Source of the DNA: Ricordea florida
Lineage: Eukaryota > Cnidaria > Anthozoa > Corallimorpharia > Ricordeidae
Length of the DNA: 64,000 nucleotides
Direction: 5' to 3'
NCBI GenBank assembly: GCA_949710005.1
Contig: OX453272.1
Coordinates: 23,450,391 to 23,514,390, forward strand
Made by a program: the position numbers and the translations under genes. Below are positions 42,746 through 54,007 of this stretch, in pieces (positions within the stretch are counted from its first letter, which is position 1; every line of letters starts with the position of its first letter). The notes under the pieces are model-generated. The model was not told the origin of the DNA. It made no database searches and was given only the letters and a program-made list of their open reading frames with translations.

Positions 42746-44798
42746 TCGGTCAGTCACGTGACAACCAAACGAAAAGAGGTTGACCATATTCCATGAGTAT
42801 TGGGTTCTGCTCCACGCGCGGCCCCGCTAAAAAAAGGCAAAAAAAAAAAACAACAACAACAGACCACGTACTCCTGAGTCGTGTAGGCCTGTAACAACAG
42901 AATTCATCGCTTAAAAAAGAAAGTTAAGTTTTTTGATTCCAAGTGTGTATCCTTACGACTAGTAACTGATTTGAACATGATATATCGTGCGCACTTGGCA
43001 CTTCATGATTCACAATTATTGTTTTTGTTTTACTCGATCCTCGATGCCTGATCCCTGATCCTCGATCTTTGACCCTCGACCCTGGTTTTCCATGAAACCC
43101 GATGAAGCTAAACATTTTCAACTGTGAAATCAAATGACTGTTTGGATTTCAAGACAAAATCTGTGTTTGTACCACCCGTTGAGATCATCCATTCGAACGT
43201 TGACTCCAATTGCTTATAAACCATTTTAAAAGTTAAAAGAAATTTTCATGAGTGCAGCATGCATTTGTCGGTTGCCAGTAATTTTGAGCAATTCAAGCTT
43301 TCTGAAAAACAAAACCTTGATTGTTACATTTACAACATAAATTATGAAAAGCGCCAACAAGCTTTCGTGAATATTGAAAACACTAGTTACCTATCCTGAC
43401 CTTTCCCTTTGTTCAGCCTTGATGCTCAATCTATTCATACCAACACTATTCCGCGTTCTACACCCCGGTCCCCCCCCCCCCCCCCAAACCGGAGCGTTTG
43501 TAAGCATTTCCTACTCCAGGAATAGTGAGTAATATGCTGACGCAAGTCAGGCTACGATGGCACATTGTCAAAAATTTCAGAATTTGTAGCATTTATACAT
43601 GCTTCGATGTTTATTCTAGTTAACAACGCCATTTACAAGCAGGCCGTGGAATACTCTACACACCCTACAACCCCTACCCTGGCAAATGGAAAACATTTCC
43701 AATGCTGTTCCTCATTTAAAATTGTATTGCCAGTATTCCTTCTACCTCATGGTAGCATTTACTTTCACATTGAAAGTCCTAGTTATATATTTATACCATG
43801 CCATAGAAAATACAGCAAATCAGAATGCAGGAAATCCGTTGTATATTCGTTGGAATTCCACCGAATTTTCCCGCCGATGACTGCAATTCAACGGTATCAC
43901 ACCCAACCTACCCATCGTGCGTTGCGCTTCTTTGCAGTTTCTTTCAACTGTTGTTGTTTGTATTTTCTGTGTCATGGTATAAAATAATTAGGCAACGCTT
44001 TCCCGTGGTATACTATGGATTATCCCACTCGTCACAATAAATCAAATTCTTTTTTTTTTAACTAACGCAGCCTTTCATCTACGGAATACTTCGATCAGTC
44101 TCCCACAGTAATAACGCTAGATTAATAATCCAAGCCTGACAAGACCAACTATCCCAGTCTGACAACACGCTAGACGTGTAACCTACTAGCAACTAGCAAC
44201 ACATGACATAATAAGATTTTCTTCCATCTCTGATTCGGTCGTCGCTAAATATAACTTATTTCATGTCAGTTCAACAAAAAAAATCTACTTAGGCGAAAGG
44301 TGATGGTTTGACGAAGTTAACTTTGCTAATGTTGAGGCAATATGATTGAAAACACACGGAACGAAAAATTGTAGATTATAGCTTCCAACCTCAACTTCTT
44401 AACACACACCAAAAAAATGGCGAGAAAATTACATTGTAAGATCATAACTTCAATCTCCGCATTTGTGTTTGAATTTTCGTCCGGGCAAAACGACCTTCTT
44501 ATGAAAGGACTCGTTACACTCTTTCTTAAAGATAAAAGGTGGTAGTTATTGCCTTTTTCAGGCCTTCCAGGGCCGAGTACGAAATTTGTTGTTTATATCA
44601 TCCAGGGTGGAGTCAAGAGGTTTGTTCTAATTGTCCATTGTGCTTTCGAGAGTTATTTTGGTACTTTCCATGGTGAGTCAATAGTGTTTGTTTGTGATGT
44701 CCAGCCTGGAGATAAAAGTTTATTCTTTGTACTTTCCAGGGTGGAGTTGAAAGTTTGTTGATAGTACCGTTTATGAGTGGTTAAAAGTCTTACTTTGT
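42746..44798. other. Intergenic, downstream of gene B
   Basis: No coding exon was found. A poly-C tract lies at 43471-43484. The block at 43777-44010 is a diverged copy of 1590-1740 (shared ATACCAT-CATAGAA, AATCAG-AT-CAGGAAA, GTATAT-CGTTGG-TTCCACC), so it is an interspersed repeat. Plus-strand repeats of CCAGGGTGGAGT-like sequence occur at 44570-44760 next to the last exon of gene B. Confidence 0.5.
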
Positions 44799-44930
44799 TC
44801 AAATCAACGCAAATATTTCCACCCTCACGCACGGATACCTGTTGTAGGTTATGGGATAAAGGCGCACAAATCTGGCTTTCGGGCGAGTTTTAAACGAATT
44901 CTTGCTTCTCTTGGTATTCCCATGAAACAC
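44799..44930 (-). CDS. Gene B exon 5: discoidin domain, last part and stop
   Basis: After the TTTTAAG acceptor: [35 protein letters not shown]. This small exon was found by extending the domain past exon 4; it is too short to stand out as an ORF. Confidence 0.88.
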   Translation of the reverse strand: MFHGNTKRSKNSFKTRPKARFVRLYPITYNRYPCVRVEIFALI

Positions 44931-47900
44931 CTTAAAAAAAAAGAAATGGAAGAAAAAGGTTCATAATGGTCCTACAGCTTCTGATGACAAGCACAGGAAT
45001 GCCTGTTTTGTCATTGAGGGAGGAAATGGATCAAGGTTTCAATGGATCAGAACAATGCCTAATAGCTTTTCTATAGTCTTTATAGATTGTAGACATTATT
45101 ATAGCATTTAGAAAAGAAAGCAAAGGCTTAAGACCTTTAAACCTTGGGCAACTGAATAATTTCCATTCAAATCACAGACGCTTCTTGTCACTAACTGTGG
45201 ACGAGTTTCCAGTAAGCTACTGACGATTTCCCCATTTTACAATACGGTATTAAGACAGAAATGCTTTTCTGCTCCTAAAATTTAACTAATGAAATTCGGA
45301 ACTCGTCTTCATCTTTCCGAGAAGCAGGGTGTGTCAGTAATTTTGATGAATAATGGCAACTTAACCTCTCAACTGACAAAAGAAACATGCAGTGGCAATT
45401 TTCATTGAAGCTTAAGAACAGCCATGAAACGTTACAGCTCCCAGTGAATCGCCCTTAAAAATAAGATAAAGAAATCTTTCCTTGACAACGCCTCATCGGG
45501 CTTTTCATTGCTGGAGTAACGCTTTGTAGTGCCACTTAAGATTTGTCAACTTTTCTTAAAGCTTCAGATTATTGACAATTATTTCAGACTTCAGAGACCA
45601 AGTAACCAATGGGAACGACTCCCATACTTCCCCTTTTAGTAGGCATTTTCCCTATGACGAAAGGCTAACGCTCTAAACCTGTTTTATCAACTCGCTTGAT
45701 AAATCATATTGGCGTGTTTTTTAAAAACGAAGTTATCTTAAGAGCGCCTTTCGCAGTTTCGATTCCGCTAGTCAATATCAGCTGTGAGTGTTTTTAACAA
45801 AGTAATTCAAAAGATGAAAGCAGTGCCCAAAGACCTTGCAGACTTCAGAAAGGCAGGTACCCTGGATCAAAAAGTAACTAGGTCTGTGAAAATGTGTCCG
45901 ATGTGGGAAACTGGCCTCTGTGATTCCTAAAGCCGTCTAACATGTCTAGTAAGTGCTTACTTCAAACAACCATTTTATTATTTTTGCGTACCTTTTCAAC
46001 GTTTTGTTCCTTGTATGTTTGCCAGCTGAGATTGTCAGTAGAAAGCTGCAACTTGTAACTTGTGACTATGTCACTGCTTCTTCCATTTCCCTCCGTCGCC
46101 ACAGCGCATAGAAAATGAGCTGCTCCCAAGTCAACTTGCAGGAACGACCCTACATTTTGTTTGCCACACCATATTCCACTTCCTCTTGTTTCATTAAACC
46201 TGGCGTAGTAGGGCTGTACGCCACTGTGGTCTATTGAATTCGATGTCATTTTATTGTCTGGTATTTTAGCTCTGTCAGCAACACCTACAGATGCACAAGC
46301 TGAAAACGGGACAAAGAATATTGAAAATATATATACACAGTTATATTTGTTATTTCTGTGTTTAGGTTTGACGGTGAGAGTCGCCACTGTTTAAGACACC
46401 TGCTTCCATCCTTTCTTTTCTTTCTAACCGTTACTGATCGAATTTTTTTTGTAAAATTGCTTTTTACACCCTCATAATTCACGTTGCTGCGTCCAAAGAA
46501 AAACGTCTTTTGAAGGGTAAGTCATTGCTATTGGTACTAAATTATATATAACTTTTGTCAGAATTCTGTGTGCCCTGGTGAGAGTTTTAATGAAGGCTGC
46601 AAGAATTAGCAATTTACCCCTTCAATTTCATGAACTTTCAGTTAAAGAACAAACAAATTAACTCATCATTTTTCAGAACCAAAAAGTGATGTAAAACTGA
46701 TAATATTTTATACTTTGCTTCAACATCGTAACTGTATGGTCCCATTTTCAAGTTGTCACAGCATCCAAGGATCTCAAACAGGATCAAAGAAGGACTTTAG
46801 TACAATTGACTTCAGTGTCTCGACATTTTCTAAGGAAAAAAGCCAAGGGATGAGGATTGCACCTCTGAGATATGGTGTTGTAAGTCTTACCTTGTAGAAC
46901 ATGCAGCTCTGTAGTGTAGAATGACTTTGAAAGAGCTGAGGACGCTATGCAGGTATAGTTCCCAGAATCCTCTTTCTTGAAGTTCCGTATGATGAGGGTT
47001 CCATCTGATCGAACCTCTGTCCTGCCCGCTGGTAACTGGCCATCCTGCTTTATCCAGCTTACTGTTGGTTTTGGATCACCATCAGCCTGGCAACGGAGGT
47101 TTGTGTTACTGTTTATATTTACTGTCACTTTCTGTGGTGGTTTTACAGTGAACTTTGGCAAGTCAACCACAACAAGTTGTGTTACTGCATCGGCGGTTCC
47201 AATCTTGTTCGACGCCTTGCACTGATACAAACCAGAATCCGTCTTAAAGGCATTGAAGATAATCAATGTGCCATCTTTTGTGGCCGATAGCATTTGAGGT
47301 AGCCTACCAAAGACCTTGATCCATGTGATCGTCGAAACGGGGAAGCTTGTCACGCGGCATTTTGGCAATGTGATGTTGTCGCCTAGTCCCACATAAGAAG
47401 GACCCGAGAGTAACGAAATTTTGGGGGGACCTGTTGAAGAATTTTAAATACCTCACCATCAAGGACTGTAAAGAAAGGACCAAAGAAGAATTAAGAAAGA
47501 AGATGAAAGCAAATCACCATGTCTCCTCATCAAAGCCCTGCAATAGTGAATTACAGGAAGAAAGAAACAAAATGCCTCGTGCAAAGTTATTTTTTGACTT
47601 AAGCAACTGGGTTTAGCTTTCTACAAAGAATTATTACTCCTAATTGTAAAAAAAGAACCCGCTGTTGAGTCAAGCACTTCCTTTGCTAATAGGTAACAAT
47701 GCCTTTACTTACTTTATTCAGTTTGCAGAAGTCTTGTTAATTAGTAGGGGTGTAACGATTCATATTCCTTGCGATTCGATTCAGTTGCCTTTCGATTTCG
47801 ATTATTTCAATTCGATTATACAAAATATTCATGTTCTATAATTCTTTCAACATCATACACAAAGTACAACCGTACACCCTCAATATGAGGCTACAGTGTA

Positions 47901-50900
47901 AGTAGTAGCAGGAATATTGTTACAGTCCGACTACTCGAACCAAGAAATTGGAATAACCAAACGATAAAGTAATTAAGCAAAATATAAAACATTTGTAGAG
48001 ATTCTATTGTTTAGATACTCGATCGTGATTGGATAATTTGTATGAAAATTTGTTTGGGTGGCCTGGATTCGAGTAGTCGCTCTGTAATCTATTACAAAGA
48101 GGCAGAGATCTCATGTCTATGTTGTGGTTCAATTTTATCCTTGGTTTAACTGTTATTTTCCTTTGTTTCAAACTCATTATCATATATTACCATACCAAAA
48201 AACAAAGGAAAATAAAATTTAAACAAAGGAAAAAATTGAACCACAGCATATATATCCACCACGAGCCCCATTGGTTGTACCTTATTGTTTCCCTTTACAG
48301 GCAGAGATCTCATGTATATACCCACCACGCCGGAGTCACCTGTACGTAACTGAATGCTACGTTGACGAAATTGAATGGTGTATTGAATAATTTAACATGT
48401 CTCACGTAGTTGGGGACTCGTGGTGGGTACATACATGAGGTCTTTCCCTACAAAGATGCAATAAAAAAGTGTGGGCTCATGCTTAAAATTGAACAGGCAC
48501 AATAGGCACAATAGGCACAATACAGATACAATGCAGATAGTCTTAGACTTGTCTGATGTACCGTCTTTAGCCGGAAAACCATAATATTTCCACACCGCAG
48601 ATCTAAGATTTAAAGATTTAAAGATTTAAAGGTCACAATCGCTTGGTCATTCGTCGCCATGTTTGAGAACGTGACAATGAGCGTGTCACATATGGTCTGC
48701 CTTATTTGGAAATTCTCAACGGCTGATAGAAGGGCAACATTCTTACCAGGCAACACAAAATGATGCCAGAACTGCATATGATCGTCAATCAAAACGCTTA
48801 TTTTAAAGAGGTCTGGATTCTGATTTCACAATATAATAACTCACTGAGGGCACCCTAGGAAAGGTATGAAAACATTGAACCAAAATCGAAACGTGTAATC
48901 AAAGAATCGTGAATTGAACCGAACGGTCATAATCGTGATTAATCGATACTACGATTAATTGCGATTATTATCTGTTGAGGTTACCTAATACAGATGTATA
49001 GATAAAGCTGTCATAAGGCTTCGGCTGCCCCTTCGGAAATTCAATTCTGAATTCTATTAAATTCAGTTCTACTTAAACTGTACTGTCATTGAAAAATAGG
49101 AAACATACTTTGCACAATCAGCTCTCCGAACTGTTCATCTGTTCCCAGGATGTTCCGCGCTGTGCATTTATATTTCCCAGCATCGCTCAGGTGCACCTTT
49201 AGTATCTCCATCAGCCCATTAGAGTTTGCTTTCATCCTCTTAGTGGGCAACGACCCATTAACTTTGCTCCAAGAGACTTGCGCTTTAGGGTTTCCTGAAG
49301 CAGAGCAAAGAAGAGAGGCAGTGTGGCCTTCATTAATTGTCAACTTAGGTAAAGCAATTATCGCAGTTGGAGGTGAAATTGATTTTCCAGGTTCTCCTTT
49401 TTCTCCCTGCATTCCTTCTGGGCCGATGGCTCCTTTACTTCCTTTTTCACCTTTAAACCCTAGAGGACCCATAATTCCTTGCTTTCCACTTCTTCCTGGT
49501 TGTCCTATCATTCCTTTTAGTCCTTTTTTACCCTTCCTTCCTTGGTCCCCTTTATCACCCTTGGGTCCAGTTCTTCCAGGAGGACCAGGTCTTCCTGGGG
49601 GACAAATCTTGCAACTTCCTCCTAGTTGACAAATCTTCAGACTTGTGGCAAGCATGTCTTCGAATATTTCTCTAATGTAAGTGGTGTCATTTCCTGGAGA
49701 TCCGGTCTGAGAAACACTACGCTTCAATCTTCGGACTGCGTCAGCGGAGGTAGTCTGAGCAGTGTCTGCAGCAAGTTAAGAGAACGACAAACAGTTTTTA
49801 AACTTTCACTTCTTAGAATCTTTATATAGTACGCCCCAAGTAACCTGAGACCCCCCAACTAAATACAAATGACATATTTGGAGAGTTCACTTGGTAGCGT
49901 GGTAACGTGACGATCTAAATTGGCCTTAGTTTTCCCTTAAAACGGATCAAAACAAAACTTATCCGGAAAGTGGCAGTACATTGTTGAGCAAGCAGAAGAA
50001 ACGACTTGAGAAATTATGACGTTGATTATTTTGAGTTGATTTAAAACTCCATGCTTTCCACACAGAACATGATATATGAAAGTGCATGACATCGAGTAGG
50101 TAAAGTTGCTTCTAGAAAGTTAAACTACGGAGCTATTGTAAAGGCATTAGAAAGGATGCAGGGATACCGCTAACAATGCGGCATTCAAGCTAGATGCCTC
50201 TGTTAATCGCTTGAAGTTGTCTTCCTGTGATGGCATTACTCCCTGGGGGGGGGGGGGGGTACTCCCGCCAATTTTGGATAGGGGGTGTGCCGCGAAGGTT
50301 CGTGAACCCTAACCCTATTTAAGGACTAAGAAAGCGAAAACGGATACCCTTTTAAGGTCCAAAACCGAAAAATGACACCCTATTCAAGGAAAAAACCGCT
50401 TAACGGCTATTAAACCTCTGTTGCAAAGTCACTTTGTTAATACTTTAACGGATACATCAAGTTTTTTTAAAAAAAACCGTTCGTTTAGGCGGGCGTTTTC
50501 ACACTCCAGTATTAGATAATACAATTAAGCTACCCTATCTAAGGACCACACCAGGGAAACAGAAACAAAAGGGTCAAACAAGATACCCTATTTAAGGACC
50601 GAGAACCTCAAGAACCAAAGATTCTTGGTTGGAAACTAAAAGCCATTAGAGACGCGTAACACTGCGAGAAACTCAATGTACTCAGTAACTTTATCTGATG
50701 TATAAATGCAAAAAATATATATAAATATTTTGCGACGTGGTCAGAAACTGAATAACGGAACAAAATCTTAAATCAAAGATACGAGCCCGTCATAAGCTGA
50801 CAAACTTTGAAAAGCAAACTCTATTTACTCAAGGTAGTATTCGAGGAGAGTAACTTGCCTTCACTTGGAGACGTCACTTCCTTGTATAATTGCTTCAGCC

Positions 50901-51054
50901 CAAGCACAGCATTTTCGACAACAAACAATCGATCGTCATAGCTATTGGAGTTCATTTCGATTCTTATAAATCCAGCAGAGTAAAGGAGTAAAGACAGAAT
51001 AGACAGCGCTGTGCCAGGACACACAGACAAACGACCGCTGTCTTTGTGAGACAT
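44799..51054 (-). CDS. Gene B: type II membrane protein with collagen repeats, three Ig domains and a discoidin domain
   Basis: Five exons (51054-50859, 49765-49109, 47430-46891, 46299-45992, 44930-44799) join in phases 1, 1, 1, 0 to a 610-aa protein, matching gene A exon by exon. The order is: cytoplasmic tail MSHKDSG; membrane anchor about 14-31; furin-type site RLKR at 78-81; three cysteines ([10 protein letters not shown]); 24 Gly-X-Y triplets at 123-194; Ig domains at about 197-284, 290-372 and 375-464; discoidin domain 465-610. Gene B has the stronger convertase site, so shedding of a soluble trimer is plausible. Intron 1 appears to start with GC. The discoidin domain lacks the usual closing cysteine. 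The partner is unknown; adhesion or recognition at the cell surface is inferred. Confidence 0.9.
45992..46299 (-). CDS. Gene B exon 4: discoidin domain, first part
   Basis: Reads [53 protein letters not shown] and [11 protein letters not shown]. It ends in phase 0 at GAAAAG/GTACGC, like gene A. Confidence 0.92.
46891..47430 (-). CDS. Gene B exon 3: Ig domains 2 and 3
   Basis: 540 bp. The domains carry TLPKC, ITWIK, DSGLYQC and then [22 protein letters not shown]. Acceptor CAACAG, donor CAAG/GTAAGA. Confidence 0.93.
47990..48088 (+). repeat. Dispersed repeat, copy 3
   Basis: Matches 848-945 and 54717-54815 over nearly its whole length, but lies alone in gene B intron 2. Confidence 0.7.
48123..48246. 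repeat. AT-rich hairpin in gene B intron 2
   Basis: GTGGTTCAATTTT...TTTTCCTTTGTTT is followed by its near complement AAACAAAGGAAAA...AAAATTGAACCAC, giving about 45-bp arms. GGCAGAGATCTCATGT occurs directly before it and again at 48300-48315. Confidence 0.8.
49109..49765 (-). CDS. Gene B exon 2: convertase site, collagen repeats, Ig domain 1
   Basis: 657 bp. It encodes VRRLKR then SV, the cysteine cluster, 24 perfect Gly-X-Y triplets and an Ig domain (LLCSASG, VSWSK, DAGKYKC). Acceptor CTGCAG, donor CAAA/GTATGT. Confidence 0.93.
49800..50858. other. Gene B intron 1, repeat-like
   Basis: A G-run lies at 50245-50259 and repeated CCCTATTTAAGGAC / CCCTATTCAAGGA blocks lie at 50310-50600. They look like an interspersed repeat, but no full partner is in the window. 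No exon is needed here, since exon 1 and exon 2 join in frame. Confidence 0.45.
50859..51054 (-). CDS. Gene B exon 1: start, cytoplasmic tail, membrane anchor
   Basis: [10 protein letters not shown] is followed by the hydrophobic [15 protein letters not shown] and an acidic helix-prone stretch ([11 protein letters not shown]). Alignment with gene A puts the donor after GTGAAG, where the intron begins GCAAGT. Confidence 0.86.
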
Positions 51055-51439
51055 TTTGTTGGTACGTGATGCTCCAGCGAAGCGACAGCATTGAAACTGA
51101 CACTTTGCAACACGTCCGTGAACAAACTAGTGTAAAGTTACTGAATGATACGATACGACATAAATAGCACTAGTGACCCTGCATCAGTTGTCCACAAAGT
51201 TGTAATCTACAGTCTTTATTTCTTGCATATAATATATTGCATTGTTTTTTTCTTTTTTTTTTTGACATTTCTTTGATGATAATCTAACCGGTCCGCTATC
51301 ATATGCCCGTATAGAAGCATTGTGTTTACGGCCGGTCCCAAGTAGCTTTCCACGCAGACCTTCTTAGGGCTCGTCACGGAAACCCCCTATCTCAAAGTCT
51401 CTTTTAATTTTTTCTTCTGTCAACATAACTATTTCCTAA

Positions 51440-52898
51440 GGGGTGCCGTTTGTAAATTTATTATTTAGACCGAATTCAAGCCATTATTTCCTTATATGTA
51501 AATAATTGAAAGTGTCAGACAATTTATTTAGAAATAAGACACAAGAACTTGTCGGATATGGGGTGCCGTTTGTAAATTTATTATTTACACCGAATTCAAG
51601 CCATTATTTCCTTATATGTAAATAATTGAAAATGTCAGACAATTTATTTAGAAATAAGACACAAGAACTTGTCGGATGATATGTAAATAATAATTTCAAG
51701 GACGTTCTTTATAAATATTCTTTTCCCATAAAGTAATTATATATAAATAATTATTGAAACAACTCCAATTATTTATAAATCAGGCTATCTCTAAAATATG
51801 TATTTACATATCATAATATGTACAAACTTATTATTTATAAATCATGAAATTTCGTCTCTTCGAATGCAAAAGTATTATTTATAAATAATCCACTCACTTG
51901 GTGCTTGATTTCATTATTTACAAATCATGAATTTTCATAACACCCCTGTTAAACCATTATTTATAAATAATGAAATTTCACTTCGCCAAGTGTAAATTTA
52001 TTATTTATAAACAATGGTATTTCACTACGTGCCCAAATTTATTATTTATAAAAAAATGGTTGTAATCTAAGATGTTTTTAGGAAATTCACAAACAAAAAT
52101 TCAAGACATCCAATATAAACGCGAGTGCTGGGGGCTCCCAGACTCCGTCTTCTGGTCTTCCAACTGATAAAGCGTTTATATTGGATGTCTACAAGAACAA
52201 TGTACGGGGTGCAACTATGAGATTTTGTTTGCTAATATGAAAGCAGATGAATTTTTGTTTGTGAATGCAGACATACCTGTAGCTGTGAAGAATTGGCCGC
52301 AAAAGCGTCCACGTCGACAGCCCTCGAGACCGCCTCTGAAATATTTCTGAGAAGCTGTGAGTTTTGTTCCGACATCACTCCGGCTTTAAAGGGTTAATCG
52401 AGGTTAGCTTCGAGCAAAGACTGAAAGCGTTACACGGTCAGTGTCCTGTATAGGAATATTCCGAATAATTAGGCTCTCCCGCGCGGCTTTTTGCGAAGAT
52501 CGGAAAGATAACTTTGCAAGTTGCGTAAATACCCTGACCTCGGCGAAAATTTCCCGGCATTTTTAAGATCGGAGAGATAGCAAAGTTCCAGGTTGTGCAA
52601 TGCGATGCAAAATTGATATGTAAATCATAAAATTCCCTAAAAACATCTTAGATTACAACCATTTTTTTATAAATAATAAATTTGGGCACGTAGTGAAAAT
52701 ACCATTGTTTATATATAATTACTTTATCGGAAAAGAATATTTATAAATCAGAACGTCCCTGAAATAATTATTTACATATCATCCGACAAGTTCTTGTGTC
52801 TTATTTCTAAATAAATTGTCTGACACTTTCAATTATTTACATATAAGGAAATAATGGCTTGAATTCGGTCTAAATAATAAATTTACAAACGGCACCCC
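51440..52898. mobile_element. TIR element with duplicated left end and TTATTTATAAAT repeats
   Basis: The ends are inverted (GGGGTGCCGTTTGTAAATTT and its complement), with TIR similarity running about 120 bp through CCATTATTTCC and GACACAAGAACTTGTCGGAT. The left end is tandemly doubled (51440-51559 and 51560-51679). The interior holds at least eight TTATTTATAAAT-like motifs and a central palindrome (AGACATCCAATATAAACGC to its complement, 52105-52190). No transposase was seen. It lies 390 bp upstream of the gene B start. Confidence 0.87.
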
Positions 52899-53142
52899 AT
52901 AATTGCCAAAAACCCTAACTCTGTCTTTGCGTCACAGCCACGAAGAAAACACACCAAATCACTTTGGATAACTTTTTAAAGGGTTTCCTCCATGCATAGG
53001 TATAGTATGAGATCATGGAATATTATAAATACTTTTACATGCTGCCTTTCTTTGTGCTCTGCGATGATCAACGGTTTTCGCGGAAATCTTCCCGCGGGCA
53101 TTTTCTCGCGGCTCCGGAATTACGCAGCTTCTGATTGGCTAC

Positions 53143-53481
53143 TCAAAATTCAAAAGCAAACGGGGCTTGAACGGAAGTAGGTTTTCCTGTAAGCAGGCGT
53201 TCATTGTGGAGGATTGCGTGACGATCGCTAAGAAGGCCTGCGTCGGAGGCTAGGTCCCAAGTAGTCATACCCTTTTCATTAGTGAGGCCATTGAGGGATT
53301 CTGGTCGACATGGCTTAGTCAATGTTCTCATTATACAGGAAGGTCTTGTCTGTCTTATCTTTGGCTTTGTGTCGAAGGCATCAGCAGGCCATTGGAACTT
53401 TTGCATTCTTTGGATCGGTGAAGTGGATATGGTGTGATTAGTGGTTGGGAGTGCATATTTGGGCTCTTCTATATATTGCAA
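53143..53481 (-). CDS. Hypothetical ORF (112 aa)
   Basis: Not recognised. The frame is open from before the Met (…IEEPKYALPTTNHT) and is polar and proline-containing, with no membrane run. No partner exon or domain was identified. It might be a transposon remnant; chance is also possible. Confidence 0.25.
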   Translation of the reverse strand: MQYIEEPKYALPTTNHTISTSPIQRMQKFQWPADAFDTKPKIRQTRPSCIMRTLTKPCRPESLNGLTNEKGMTTWDLASDAGLLSDRHAILHNERLLTGKPTSVQAPFAFEF

Positions 53482-53964
53482 ATATAGGGGTATTTTGCAG
53501 TCTTTAAATTCTTAACTATCTTGCCATGTCGCACTGATTGTCTCAAATGAGTGTGAAACAGCTTAGAAACGTTTATAAACAAGGTTCCTTGTAGTACTCA
53601 GCCATGATGGTTTTTCAGCAGCTGTTGCCGGTGCAACCCTCTAATGGCTGTGTGTATCAGAGGTACAGACTTACAGAGGTACATACAAGCAACCTAATTA
53701 AGAAATACAAAAAAGTTTAAACTGCAATAGTATAAATAAAAGTGGCAACAGTAAAAGGCCAAATGTAACACATTCCCCGCAAAAGGCCTCTAAGTGTTCA
53801 TAATGAAGGCCATAACAAAGTTCCGGAGCAGGGCCCTTGAACAATACCGAAATAAATTCCCCGCTTTCCCCGCTAAGGGACCATGAACAGCCCACCAAAA
53901 ACAGAAATAACGCAATCCTCCAACGGGGCCCATGAACACAAAAGGATATATAAATTATAAAGAA

Positions 53965-54007
53965 ATCCCCTGACGAGTGGGCAACCACGAAACAGGCTTG
54001 TAGGGAT
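53965..54007 (+). ncRNA. Hammerhead ribozyme, right duplication copy
   Basis: ATCCC/GGGAT stem I, core CTGACGA (53970-53976), stem II GTGG/CCAC with GCAA loop, GAAA, minimal stem III and GTA cleavage triplet. It differs from the left copy by T to C at the one core position where any base is allowed (CUGANGA). Confidence 0.84.

Noticed and set aside
50318-50336. Telomere-like AACCCTAACCC
   Set aside because: Only two units inside a longer CCCTATTTAAGGAC repeat; not an interstitial telomere array.
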